DNA of 60,031 nt from Bacteroidota bacterium (GTDB lineage: Bacteria > Bacteroidota > Bacteroidia > Chitinophagales > Chitinophagaceae), in assembly GCA_018267615.1 (NCBI GenBank), contig JAFDYD010000025.1, positions 1-60,031 of the forward strand. Direction: 5' to 3'. Every line of letters begins with the position of its first letter. Within the stretch, counting starts at the first letter, position 1. The notes below the pieces were generated by a model. The model was not told the DNA's origin. It searched no databases and worked only from the letters and a program-made list of their open reading frames with translations. Made by a program: the position numbers and the translations under genes. This document shows, piece after piece, positions 17,550 to 27,396 of this stretch.

Positions 17550-20500
17550 TCACTCCCTATTCCCAACAAATTTTCTATTATTTACATAATCTGTCGGCGT
17601 CATTCCGAACTGTTTATGAAAATCTCTTGCAAAATTTGTTTGCAGCGTATAGCCAACCATATTAGCCACTTCATATACTTTATAATTTCCTTCCGCTAAA
17701 AATTCCGCCGCTTTTTTCAAACGCGCGATATTGATCAGCTCATGAGGCGTCAGATTCGACAACGCTTTTATCTTACGATAAAAAGTCGCTCTGCTCATGT
17801 TCATGATCTTTGCAAGATTTTCTACATCGATATCGATATTGGTAAGATTTTCGTGAATAATCGTGTTGAGTTTTTCGAGAAAATTTTTATCTGTTTTTGA
17901 ATAACCGATTGTTTTGATATGCACGAGCGGCGAACTCGCAAAATATTCCTTGATCTTAATCCGGTTTGATAGAAGATTTGAAATCTGTGCCTGCAGGTGT
18001 TCAAATGCAAAAGGTTTTTCTATGTAAGCATCCGCTCCTACTTCCAGTCCTTCTATTTTTGAATGCAACGTGTTTTTTGCAGTCAACAAGATAATCGGGA
18101 TATGACTGTATTCAAGATTTGTTTTTATTCTTTTGCAAAGTTCGAGTCCATCCATCACCGGCATCATGATATCGCTGATCACCAATTGAATATTTTCATC
18201 GTTCAGTACATCGAGTGCTTCTTTTCCGTTGTATGCTCTGCGTACTGTATAGTCGGCATGTAATTCCTTGCTGATAAAATCAAGTATTTCTTTATTATCT
18301 TCTACAAGAAGAATTTTTGGTCTTGATGAAGATTCATCCGCCTCTGAAAATTCACCTTCTGCTACTAGCAAATTTTCCGGTTCATCATTTTGCAAATTAA
18401 ATTCTTTATCCTGGTGAATCGGGATTGTGAGTTGAAAAACATTTAAATTATTTTCCGGCTTTTTTAGATCCAATATTCCTTTATGCGATTCCGCGAGCGA
18501 GCGAGATAAAGGCAACCCAATGCCGGTTCCGGCCTGCTTTTCTGTTTCCTTCATCCTGTAAAAAGGTTCGAATATTTTTTCTTTTTGCTCATAAGGAATT
18601 ACGAAGCCATCATTTTTTATTTCAATACCAAATACTTTGTCTTCGCTACTGAAAGGCAGCAGCTGTACAAAAACTTTGGTCTCCGCATATTTAATGGCGT
18701 TGTTGATCAGGTTACTCAATATTTTTTTCAACGCTTCAGGATCTACAAATGCCTGCAATGCGATGCGCGGCATCTCCAATTTGAAACTGATATTTTTCTG
18801 ATCGGCTGCCGGCTGAAAATTGGAAAAAGTTTCCATCAGCAAATCCGATATATCTGTCTTTACAAAATTCAAACTGAATTTGTCTGTCTCGGTTTTTCTG
18901 AAATCGAGCAATTGATTGGTCAGATCAATCAGTCGGTTGGTATTCTTTTCCATTGTTCGGAGATTTTCATTTATTTCAGGATGATCGTTCTGCTTTTTCA
19001 TAAGTTTATCCAAAGGCATCTTTATCAAAGTAAGCGGCGTTCTTATTTCATGCGCAACGTTGGTGAAAAATTCAATCTTCGCATGATAGATTTCTCTTTC
19101 TTTTTCTATTTCGAGTAATTCCATTCTCCGGCGATTTTTCTCGTACGCTCTTTCCATATAATATCGAATCAATAAATAGGCCAAGCCTATAATAACACAT
19201 GCATAAATAAAATATGCCCAGTTACTCGCCCAAATTGGTGGAGAAATATAAATCTCCAGGTTGGCCTGGTTTTCATTCCACACGCCACTGCTGTTTGCAC
19301 CTTTTACTTTAAATATATATTTACCAGGAGGAAGTTTTGTGAAATATGCTTTCCGGTTTGTTTTCAAATATGTCCAATCCTTATCGAGATTCTCCATCTT
19401 ATAAGCATATTCGTTCATGTCGGGCACAGTGTAGCTGAGCGCCGCGAAATCAATACTGATGGTTGATTTATCATAAGGAAGTGAAATCAATTTGGTATAA
19501 GTTATCGATTCCTTCAATGGAGAATAATTATTATTGACTGAAAGTTCTTCATTGTTTACCTGGAAACCGGTTATGTAAACCGGCGGCACTGCATTGTTCT
19601 TGATGAAATGCGCAGGATTAAAACCAATCATTCCTTTCACACTTCCAAAATACATCATGCCGTCTGTGTCTTTGAAAGCAGAGTTATAGTTGAATTGATC
19701 ACTCAACAATCCATTCGATTGTTTATATGTTCTGATGCTTTTTGTATCCGGATTAAAACAAACAAGTCCTTTCGACGTACTGATCCATAAATTATTTTTT
19801 TCATCTTCCAACACACGAAAGATCAAATTATCAGGCAGACCGCTTTTCGTTGTATATCGTGTAAATTTCTTTTTTTCTTTCTCATATTTGCACAGCCCTC
19901 CTTCCGTAGCAAACCACAAATTTTTTCTACGGTCCTGGAAAACACCATTGACGTGATTATCTATCAGGCTGCTTTCGTTGTCCGGTTCATATTTAAAGTT
20001 TCCATACTCTTTTGTCTGTGGGTTATAATAATAAATTCCATCTCCTTGCGTACAATACCATAAAATATTTTGATCATCCTCCAACATCCCTTGTACATGC
20101 GTAGAATTAAGTCCGGCAACGTGAGAAAAATCATCCGTAGCCCTGTTATACTTAAACAATCCGCTCCATGTACCTACCAGGATTTCCTGCGCCCTGGTTT
20201 GAAAAATAGTGACGATAAAATTATTTTTCAAACTGTGCTCATCCGGTCCGGCATTATAATGTCGAATAACCTTTCCCGTTAGTATATCCAGAACATCTAA
20301 TCCATGTTCAAAAGTTCCGATCCAGAGTTCGTTACCTGTTGCAAGTAAACCGTGGATATTGTGATAGACGATACTTCCTTTCGCGCCAGTGGGCATGAAA
20401 TGCGTGAAACTGTTTTTCTGAATATTCATTTTACTCACGCCACCATCCTCGGTGCCGATCCAGAAATTTCCATATTGATCTTTGCAAATTTCATGAACAG

Positions 20501-21563
20501 CATTGCCACTTATCGACGGAGCATTCAAACGTGGAAAAAATTTTTGAAAGGAAATATACGGCTCGGGTAAATAATTGATCCCGCCCAAATAAGTGCCGAC
20601 CCATAAGCCACCTTCTCTGTCTTTGCAAAAAGTAAAAATTACATTATCAGAAATCGAATAAGGATTGTCATATTCTTTTTGCAAATGATTTATCGAACCA
20701 TCGATAGTGTTATAAATGTAAATGCCGGTTTCTGTTCCTATCCAATATTCGTTTTCACTGCGTTTGATGAATTCCCGCACATAAATACCGGTTCTTTCTT
20801 CATTATAAGTGATGATATCCTTGTATTGCTTTGTTTTTGTATCAAAAATTTTTACGCCTTCTCTATTGGTGCCGACAAGAAATGATTCATTATTAATCGG
20901 GGAAATTTTTTCTATAGAGATGGGAAGTTTGCCGGCATTTTTTTCATAGACGCTATATGTAACAAATGAATCCAGTTCAGGAATATATTTTTTGATAGCA
21001 CCTCTCGAAGTAGAGACCCATAATCCATTATCCGGCGTGATGGTGATGGAAGTGGCCACCGGTTTATTTTCATCCAGTTTATATAGTTTTACTTTCCCGG
21101 TTTCCGGTTTGTAGCTGTACACAGATACGTCAACGATAAACCAATAATAACCTCTTGCATCACTTATTATTTGCGTGCTGTTTCCAATCGGCACGGATTT
21201 TATTAAATTAAATCTCTCACCAATCTTATTGTAAGTGTAAATGCCTTTGTTCGTGCCGACCCAAACTGTATTCTTGTTATCCTTATACAAACACCTGATG
21301 AAGTTGCTGCCGATCGTTGTGGAATCCGCAGCATCGTTGTGAAAAGTTTTGAAAGTATAACCATCGAATCGGTTCAATCCATTTATTGTTCCAAACCATA
21401 AGAAACCATCGTCGTCCTGTAGACTACATTCCACAGAATTATTGGAAAGTCCGTTCTCAACCTGGTAGTGACTGAAATAATAAGACTGCGCGTGCATGTC
21501 GCATATTAAAAAGGAAGCAACAACTGTTAGCAATAAGATTCTATTTCTCAGGCAGCATTTCAT
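17550..21563 (-). CDS. Hybrid two-component system regulator (HTCS): sensor kinase, receiver and AraC-type DNA-binding domain in one protein
   Basis: A 1337-residue HTCS. In order: a signal peptide; about 13 Reg_prop propeller repeats (DDDGFLWFGTINGLNRFDGY and similar) to about residue 680; a Y_Y_Y domain; one membrane helix near 785-805; HisKA with NVAHEIRTPLTLI (phospho-accepting His near 837); HATPase_c (NLINNAIKYA, GTGIGLPLS); a receiver with ISDIMMPVMDG (phospho-accepting Asp near 1131); and an AraC helix-turn-helix (ENLAKIMNMSRATFYRKIKALS to NFARDFHKQFGMTPTDY). Such proteins sense periplasmic oligosaccharides and turn on nearby SusCD loci. ATG at 21563 is preferred over TTG at 21575. 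It lies between two SusCD loci and could control either or both; the 67-base element in its upstream region supports the second. Confidence 0.95.
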   Translation of the reverse strand: MKCCLRNRILLLTVVASFLICDMHAQSYYFSHYQVENGLSNNSVECSLQDDDGFLWFGTINGLNRFDGYTFKTFHNDAADSTTIGSNFIRCLYKDNKNTVWVGTNKGIYTYNKIGERFNLIKSVPIGNSTQIISDARGYYWFIVDVSVYSYKPETGKVKLYKLDENKPVATSITITPDNGLWVSTSRGAIKKYIPELDSFVTYSVYEKNAGKLPISIEKISPINNESFLVGTNREGVKIFDTKTKQYKDIITYNEERTGIYVREFIKRSENEYWIGTETGIYIYNTIDGSINHLQKEYDNPYSISDNVIFTFCKDREGGLWVGTYLGGINYLPEPYISFQKFFPRLNAPSISGNAVHEICKDQYGNFWIGTEDGGVSKMNIQKNSFTHFMPTGAKGSIVYHNIHGLLATGNELWIGTFEHGLDVLDILTGKVIRHYNAGPDEHSLKNNFIVTIFQTRAQEILVGTWSGLFKYNRATDDFSHVAGLNSTHVQGMLEDDQNILWYCTQGDGIYYYNPQTKEYGNFKYEPDNESSLIDNHVNGVFQDRRKNLWFATEGGLCKYEKEKKKFTRYTTKSGLPDNLIFRVLEDEKNNLWISTSKGLVCFNPDTKSIRTYKQSNGLLSDQFNYNSAFKDTDGMMYFGSVKGMIGFNPAHFIKNNAVPPVYITGFQVNNEELSVNNNYSPLKESITYTKLISLPYDKSTISIDFAALSYTVPDMNEYAYKMENLDKDWTYLKTNRKAYFTKLPPGKYIFKVKGANSSGVWNENQANLEIYISPPIWASNWAYFIYACVIIGLAYLLIRYYMERAYEKNRRRMELLEIEKEREIYHAKIEFFTNVAHEIRTPLTLIKMPLDKLMKKQNDHPEINENLRTMEKNTNRLIDLTNQLLDFRKTETDKFSLNFVKTDISDLLMETFSNFQPAADQKNISFKLEMPRIALQAFVDPEALKKILSNLINNAIKYAETKVFVQLLPFSSEDKVFGIEIKNDGFVIPYEQKEKIFEPFYRMKETEKQAGTGIGLPLSRSLAESHKGILDLKKPENNLNVFQLTIPIHQDKEFNLQNDEPENLLVAEGEFSEADESSSRPKILLVEDNKEILDFISKELHADYTVRRAYNGKEALDVLNDENIQLVISDIMMPVMDGLELCKRIKTNLEYSHIPIILLTAKNTLHSKIEGLEVGADAYIEKPFAFEHLQAQISNLLSNRIKIKEYFASSPLVHIKTIGYSKTDKNFLEKLNTIIHENLTNIDIDVENLAKIMNMSRATFYRKIKALSNLTPHELINIARLKKAAEFLAEGNYKVYEVANMVGYTLQTNFARDFHKQFGMTPTDYVNNRKFVGNRE

Positions 21564-22139
21564 TAGAATACACAAATTATATTAAAAAATAAAAAAATAA
21601 CCATCCATCCGGAAGGTTATGAGAATTGAGACATTTTGAAAACAATTTGATGAGTATAGATCAGTCCGACATAAAAAATATTCTTTTCTTCACAGTTAAT
21701 AAATAAGTCAACTGCTAGTTCACGATCAAGGACTTATTTATTTCTTGTTCTCAATTATTTATCAACTGCTTAAAAGATTGCTTATGACCAAGCTTCAATT
21801 TCTTCACCTGATTTTTTTCCGATCCCGTCTTTCCCAGGCACCGATTTAAAAATGAAAAGAGATCGCTACTAATTCACGCGAATAGTTCCGGTTTATTTGA
21901 TAAGTGTTATTGTGTATTTATTTTCCTGCAAAAGACTTTTTATGATGAACAAACTGCTGCTGATATCACAAACGATAAGCTCCGTTTTTGTTCTTCTTGT
22001 AATCGCATCAAATATCAAATTCAACTATTGTCAATATATAGCAGTCGGCATGAATTTCAAAACAGCATTCAAGCGCTAACCAGATTTTAAAAATTGATTT
22101 GTTGCCTGCGGGCAATTTGGACTCCTTAAACAAAAAAAA
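21564..22139. other. Divergent intergenic region between the HTCS and the second SusC gene
   Basis: About 575 bases. It holds the second copy of the 67-base element (21627-21693), a 12-base inverted repeat (21698-21709 with 21731-21742, aataaataagtc / gacttatttatt), two direct copies of tcaactgct (21708-21716, 21762-21770) and a small hairpin ttgcc-ggcaa (22102-22115) just before the SusC start. These are the features expected of an activator-controlled promoter, but I could not place a clear TAnnTTTG box. A 60-codon frame at 21897-22079 has no supporting evidence. Confidence 0.5.
21627..21693 (+). promoter_or_regulatory. Recurrent 67-base element, copy 2 (between HTCS and second SusC)
   Basis: Same layout as 15576-15642: TGAGAC, then TTTGAAAACAATTTGAT (21635-21651), then 34 loosely conserved bases, then TTCTTCAC (21686-21693). 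It lies 64 bases upstream of the HTCS start on the other strand and about 450 bases before the second SusC gene. A candidate HTCS operator. Confidence 0.5.
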
Positions 22140-25100
22140 ATGAAGAAAAACTCACTCTTTCACAAAGGAACGAACGGCAGACTCATGCTGATTTTGTTGC
22201 TTACTATTTTCACAAACGCGGTGGCCCTTGCACAGAATCGAACTGTGACCGGAAAAGTTTTTGCGAATGAAAGCGACAGCACACTCGAAGGAGTCACCGT
22301 AAGGGTGAAAGGTTCAACAACCAGCACATCTACTTCAAAAGATGGAACCTTTTCAATCAGTGTTCCCGCAAATGCAGTTTTAGTATTCAGCTCGATTGGA
22401 TTTACCAGTCGTGAAGTTGCAGTAAAAAATCTGGCAACATTTGATGTCAGGTTAACTACCGACCAGCATGCATTGCAGGAAGTGGTTGTAGTAGGTTATG
22501 GAACCGTGAAGCGAAAAGATATAACCGGATCTATCAGCAGTATCACTGCAGATCAAATTGAAAAAGTACCCGTTGCTTCTTTGGAGCAGTCGATGCAAGG
22601 TCGCGCGGCAGGTGTACAAATTATAAATAACGATGCTTCGCCCGGTGGTAATGTGAGTGTGTTGATCAGAGGTATTGGAAGTTTGGCCAGTGGGGGTAAT
22701 CAACCTCTGTATGTGATAGATGGTTATCCAACAACCGGTGGAATCAATAATATCAATCCAAATGATATTGCTTCGATGGATGTGCTGAAAGATGCATCTG
22801 CAACTGCGATCTATGGTATCCGCGCTGCAAACGGAGTTGTGATCATCACTACTAAGAAAGGTTTGCGAAACAGGGTGCAGGTTTCTTTTGATATGTATGA
22901 AAGCATGCAATCAAAACCCAAGTTTTATAATATATTAAATGCGCACGATTTTGCCACTCTTTCCAACGAGGTTGAAGCAGCAGATTCAACCCACACTTAT
23001 CATGGATTGTCCATTTGGCACACACCTGATGCTTTGCATAGCGTGGATTGGCAGGATGCACTTTATCGCACGGGGCTAACCCAAAATTATACGCTCGGCA
23101 TCAGGGGTGGTAGCGATAAAGTGCAGTCTGCTTTTTCAGTAGGATATTATAACCAAAAAGGAATTGTATTGGGTTCTTACTTCAAAAGAGTGAGTGTTGG
23201 TCTTAACCTGGATTATGAACCCAGCAAATGGTTGAAATCTTCAACGAGTGTGAAGTACAGTTACCAGGATGCAAATAATCCTTTTGGAACAGGATCTCTT
23301 TATCAACTAGTAGTAAATCCTCCAACATTAGACAGTGGTAACAAATTAACCTACCTGATTAAAGATGGCAAAGGAAACTATGGATTTTACAATCCACAAA
23401 ATTCAAACGTCTTTAAATTCAGCAACCCGGTTTATAGTATTGAGACGAATCAATATCAAAACATCACCAATTTTATTTTGGCAAACTCTTCATTGGAGGC
23501 CACCATATTTGATGGACTGAAAATAAAAACCAATGCCGGAGTGAATGTCAATAATTATTCAGGCTGGTATCTTCAACCGGAAGACAGCAGAGCGAACCAG
23601 CAATATCCGGGATCGATTGTTTCAAATGCTTATTATCATCAAAACACAAATAATACTTTTGAATGGCTATGGGAAAACACGATCGCTTATGACAAAACTT
23701 TTGGTTTGCACACTATCAATTTTGTCGGCGGTATTTCTGCGCAAAAAAATACCAACACATTAACAGGTGGCGGCGGTATACCTCCAAATAATTTGATTCG
23801 GGATTTGGGACAAGTCACCAACCTGCAATTCGACCGATATGGTAACGGGCAAAATATTTATACGTTAGCATCACAATTCGCGCGCTTAACTTACCAGTTC
23901 AACGACAAGTACATTATAACGGGAACGATCAGACGAGATGGTTCATCCAAATTCGATACTGCTAATAAATGGGGAATATTTCCTTCAGGAGCTGTAGCAT
24001 GGAAAATTAAAAATGAATCATTCCTTGAAAATGTCGATTGGTTATCCGATTTAAAATTGAGAGGAAGTTATGGAGCAGTAGGTAACCAGAATTCAATCGG
24101 CTTGTTCCAATACCAGGCATTGTATGCGGGAAATTTCCCCGCGAATGTAAATGGTGGCGGCGCAGATAACCTGGGATATCCATTCAACAAAATATATCAG
24201 AATGGCATCGCGCAAACCCAACCTGCCAATCCGAATTTGAAATGGGAAACCGACTACCAGACAAATATCGGTATGGATGCATCGTTCCTACATGGAGCAT
24301 TGAACATAACTGCCGACTGGTTTGATAGAGAATCAAAAGATTTTCTATTGACACTTGCCGCACCTGCGCAAACCGGTTACACATATATCACGCGCAACGT
24401 AGGCGCCATGAGAAATAAAGGTTTTGAATTCGCGGCAAATTACAGGTATACCAAAGCAAAGGATTTTCAATGGGGCGTCGGCGTAACCTTTGCAACCATT
24501 AAGAATACACTTACAAGCATAACATCCGGAACAGACTTCGTAACAAATTTCGGTGGACTTGGACTAACAGGACAAGGATGGGATGAATTCACACACTCAA
24601 ACGTGGGCGGACCCGTTGGAGAATTTTTCGGATACAAATCGTTGGGAATTTTCCAATCGCAAGCACAGATCGATGCTTTGAATGCAAAAGCTCCGGGCGG
24701 AATATATTGGAGAGCCGCTACCAAACCAGGCGATCGTTATTATGCTGATGTAAATGGAGATGGTGTGGTGAATGCAAAAGACCGTGTAGCTATCGGTAAC
24801 CCACAACCGAAATTTTTCGGCAGCCTCAATTTTGATGGAACTTATAAAAACTGGGACTTCAACCTCTTCTTCTATGCCGTTTCCGGAAATAAAATTCTCA
24901 ATTACGTAGAAAGCGATTTGGAAAGTTTCCAGAAAAGAGGATCAGAAGGAGTTGAAAACGTAAGCTCCGCATATTTTAAAGGTCACTGGACACCAAGCAA
25001 TCCTTCTAATAAATACGCAAGAGCGCTTGCAAATGATGATGCAACCGGCAATAGTATTCCTTCGAGCGCATGGGTAGAAGATGGAAGTTTCGTGAAATTG

Positions 25101-25328
25101 AAAAACATAACGATCGGTTACACTTTGCCAATGAGTTTGTCGAAGAGATTCTATCTGACAAAGTTGAGAGTTTATGTTTCCTCTCAAAACCTGTTTACAA
25201 TTACCAAGTATAGTGGAATTGATCCTGAAATCGGGATACAGAATGCAAATCCAACTCAAAATGGAGTTGACAATGGAACTTATCCTTCGTCAAGATTTTT
25301 CACGATCGGTTTAAACGTAACATTTTAA
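22140..25328 (+). CDS. SusC/RagA-family TonB-dependent outer membrane transporter (second)
   Basis: A 1062-residue SusC-type receptor. The signal peptide ends near residue 32 (AVALAQ). A carboxypeptidase-like domain (TVTGKVFANESDSTLEGVTVRVKG) follows, then the TonB-box/plug start LQEVVVVGYGTVKRKDITGS, QPLYVIDGYPT, DASATAIYGIRAANGVVIITTKKG, and a large barrel ending FTIGLNVTF. It is clearly distinct from the first SusC and so probably serves another substrate. It lies divergent from the HTCS gene, the usual arrangement for a regulator and its target, and 31 bases before its SusD partner. Confidence 0.95.
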   Translation: MKKNSLFHKGTNGRLMLILLLTIFTNAVALAQNRTVTGKVFANESDSTLEGVTVRVKGSTTSTSTSKDGTFSISVPANAVLVFSSIGFTSREVAVKNLATFDVRLTTDQHALQEVVVVGYGTVKRKDITGSISSITADQIEKVPVASLEQSMQGRAAGVQIINNDASPGGNVSVLIRGIGSLASGGNQPLYVIDGYPTTGGINNINPNDIASMDVLKDASATAIYGIRAANGVVIITTKKGLRNRVQVSFDMYESMQSKPKFYNILNAHDFATLSNEVEAADSTHTYHGLSIWHTPDALHSVDWQDALYRTGLTQNYTLGIRGGSDKVQSAFSVGYYNQKGIVLGSYFKRVSVGLNLDYEPSKWLKSSTSVKYSYQDANNPFGTGSLYQLVVNPPTLDSGNKLTYLIKDGKGNYGFYNPQNSNVFKFSNPVYSIETNQYQNITNFILANSSLEATIFDGLKIKTNAGVNVNNYSGWYLQPEDSRANQQYPGSIVSNAYYHQNTNNTFEWLWENTIAYDKTFGLHTINFVGGISAQKNTNTLTGGGGIPPNNLIRDLGQVTNLQFDRYGNGQNIYTLASQFARLTYQFNDKYIITGTIRRDGSSKFDTANKWGIFPSGAVAWKIKNESFLENVDWLSDLKLRGSYGAVGNQNSIGLFQYQALYAGNFPANVNGGGADNLGYPFNKIYQNGIAQTQPANPNLKWETDYQTNIGMDASFLHGALNITADWFDRESKDFLLTLAAPAQTGYTYITRNVGAMRNKGFEFAANYRYTKAKDFQWGVGVTFATIKNTLTSITSGTDFVTNFGGLGLTGQGWDEFTHSNVGGPVGEFFGYKSLGIFQSQAQIDALNAKAPGGIYWRAATKPGDRYYADVNGDGVVNAKDRVAIGNPQPKFFGSLNFDGTYKNWDFNLFFYAVSGNKILNYVESDLESFQKRGSEGVENVSSAYFKGHWTPSNPSNKYARALANDDATGNSIPSSAWVEDGSFVKLKNITIGYTLPMSLSKRFYLTKLRVYVSSQNLFTITKYSGIDPEIGIQNANPTQNGVDNGTYPSSRFFTIGLNVTF

Positions 25329-25359
25329 TTAAAAGAATGCTGATATAAATTTTTTCGAT

Positions 25360-27120
25360 ATGAAAATGACTAAGAGAAATTCAATTATCGTCGCTTGTTG
25401 CCTTGCATTGGTACCCGTGCTATCAATACCATCTGCATGCAAAAAGAGCTTCTTGTATCAAACAAATACATTCCAGGGAACTGCTGATGCAACTTTCAAT
25501 AAACCCGCGGATGTGATCAGTTTGGTGAATGCTATTTACGACACTTACCAAAACAGTGATTTCTTAAAAAAATCTATTTGGTATTGGGCCAATTTTGAAA
25601 CGCATGATTTTTTCAACTGGGGTGGTGATGTGATGTGGAACAACTACCAGATTCCTGCTACGTTCGGTGCGATCAATACGATGTGGACTTCGTCTTACAT
25701 CGGCATCGCGAGAGCAAACGCAGCATTTGGTGTAATAGAAAAAGCAAGAGATAAAGGAATCATCGATGGATCACTCGCAGATCGTTTAACAGGTGAAGCA
25801 TATTTTTTACGCGGCATGACTTATTATTATCTCGCTGCATCTTTTGGTGGAGTGCCTTTGGAGTTGAGTGCAGTGACAAATGGTTTAACGCCGCGTTCAT
25901 CAAGAGATTCAGTCTTTAACCAAGTAGTTTCCGACATGCAAAAAGCTGAAACATTATTGTGGTCAAAAACTGCATTGCCAGCCGGAGATTTAGGAAGAGC
26001 CACAAAAGGAGCAGCCTACGGTTATGAAGGCGCGGCCCGTATGTGGTTAAAAGATTACACCGGCGCTCTCGCTGCTTTCAACAACACGGAACTCACTTCC
26101 AACTATCACCTGATGGCAAATTTTGCTGACGCAAATGAATACGATCATCAGAATAATGACGAATCACTTTTTGAAGTTCAATTTTCTCTTCCACCCGGAG
26201 GCACGCAGGACTGGGGCGGAAGCTGGCAGCCGCCAGGCGCTGAACTTGGATGGATCGACAGTTTTAGCTGGCCACAAGAGTTAACAGGTCAGGGTTATGA
26301 TTATGGAAATCCAGCTTTATGGAATTCATATCAATCTGGCGATTTAAGAAAATTACTAACGATCGTTGGACCTGGTGATACTTTAGCAAGTCCGGGCATC
26401 AACAAAATACTTGGAGGATTGAAAGGATACAACCAGGTGATACAAGGATTTGGTGCAGGCAACTCTATTTATACCGGTGATGATGGAAAAATTTTAAATA
26501 CAGTGGGAACATTAACGAGACCATGGTACGGCGATGATAAGGGCCGCACCGGATATTATTGCGCAAAAAAATGGAGAGATCCAAATCTTACAGGAGGAAA
26601 TGCCAATTCAAAAGGTCAGAGTAATCTTTTTGGAGATCAGAACCAGATTCTGCTTCGCTACGCAGAAGTTTTGTTGAGCAGAGCAGAATGTAAAGTTCGT
26701 ACCGGTGATGTGACTGGTGCGATGGCAGATCTCAAAATTGTAAGAGACAGAGCATGGGGTGGATCTTCACCGGCGATCATGCAAGACAGCGCCAACTTTG
26801 ATGGAACTCCGGGTTTACCAATCACGGATCCTTTGCAAATGGTATTGAGCGAGTACAGGCATGAACTCAGTGGTGAATATTCTTTGTTCTATAATCTCTG
26901 CCGTGCAGGCACAGACGAAGCGATCGCTTTTATAAAAGCAGCAAACGGAACTGTGGATGCGAGTTATGATCCAATTCCAAATCCTGCTCCTGGTCCAACG
27001 CATGACGGCAAAAAGCATGGTCTATATAACACCACGCTTACTGCAAATCACACAGTGATGCCGATACCACAGGCAGCAATTGCTCTTAATCCGAATCTCA
27101 CACAGAATGATGGTTACTGA
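25360..27120 (+). CDS. SusD/RagB-family outer membrane lipoprotein (second)
   Basis: A 586-residue SusD-type lipoprotein. The signal peptide ends LSIPSAC, with the lipid cysteine at residue 27. Family features include the N-terminal SusD-like domain (KPADVISLVNAIYDTYQ), LTGEAYFLRGMTYYYLAASFGGVPL, ILLRYAEVLLSRAECKVRTGD, YRHELSGEYSLFYNLCRAG and the closing VMPIPQAAIALNPNLTQNDGY. No glycan-degrading enzyme follows; the next gene is a large FG-GAP protein. A G-U-containing terminator hairpin lies directly behind the stop. Confidence 0.95.
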   Translation: MKMTKRNSIIVACCLALVPVLSIPSACKKSFLYQTNTFQGTADATFNKPADVISLVNAIYDTYQNSDFLKKSIWYWANFETHDFFNWGGDVMWNNYQIPATFGAINTMWTSSYIGIARANAAFGVIEKARDKGIIDGSLADRLTGEAYFLRGMTYYYLAASFGGVPLELSAVTNGLTPRSSRDSVFNQVVSDMQKAETLLWSKTALPAGDLGRATKGAAYGYEGAARMWLKDYTGALAAFNNTELTSNYHLMANFADANEYDHQNNDESLFEVQFSLPPGGTQDWGGSWQPPGAELGWIDSFSWPQELTGQGYDYGNPALWNSYQSGDLRKLLTIVGPGDTLASPGINKILGGLKGYNQVIQGFGAGNSIYTGDDGKILNTVGTLTRPWYGDDKGRTGYYCAKKWRDPNLTGGNANSKGQSNLFGDQNQILLRYAEVLLSRAECKVRTGDVTGAMADLKIVRDRAWGGSSPAIMQDSANFDGTPGLPITDPLQMVLSEYRHELSGEYSLFYNLCRAGTDEAIAFIKAANGTVDASYDPIPNPAPGPTHDGKKHGLYNTTLTANHTVMPIPQAAIALNPNLTQNDGY

Positions 27121-27139
27121 TTTATAAACTGTGAAAGAA

Positions 27140-27172
27140 AAAAAGGCTTTCCCGAATGGGAAGGCTTTTTTA
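27140..27172 (+). terminator. Rho-independent terminator after the second SusD gene
   Basis: The stem aaaaggctttccc with gggaaggcttttt (two G-U pairs) closes a 4-base loop (gaat) and runs into six T residues. It begins about 20 bases after the SusD stop at 27120. Confidence 0.85.
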
Positions 27173-27201
27173 TTTTATGGGAGTGATTATTTTTGATGTA
27201 T

Positions 27202-27319
27202 TTCACTTGAACATTGATTGTTGATTGTTGATTGTTGATTGTTGATTGTTGAATATTGAATATTCCTCGCGGTAATAAATATTCAATATTCAACAATCAA
27301 CAATCAATGTTCAAGTGAA
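27202..27319. repeat. Long palindrome with unequal numbers of a GATTGTT heptamer in its arms
   Basis: The left arm 27202-27264 (63 bases) and right arm 27278-27319 (42 bases) are reverse complements except that the left carries five tandem GATTGTT units and the right only two copies of the complement. The 21-base difference is exactly three units. Outside the heptamer run the arms match perfectly. It lies upstream of the FG-GAP lipoprotein gene. The related quasi-palindrome at 2867-2929 uses the same words. Confidence 0.9.
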
Positions 27320-27396
27320 TAGCCTGTTGAGTAACAAATTATTTTTAAGACTGAGAGACTATTTTATTTTTACAAACTATATCAGCAACGATTTTT

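Noticed and set aside
18585..19118. A 177-codon frame antisense to the HTCS gene
   Set aside because: It lies inside the kinase domain coding region with no support of its own.
21897..22079. A 60-codon frame with a hydrophobic stretch before the second SusC gene
   Set aside because: No ribosome binding site, no recognisable family, and it lies in a region expected to hold the SusC promoter and leader.
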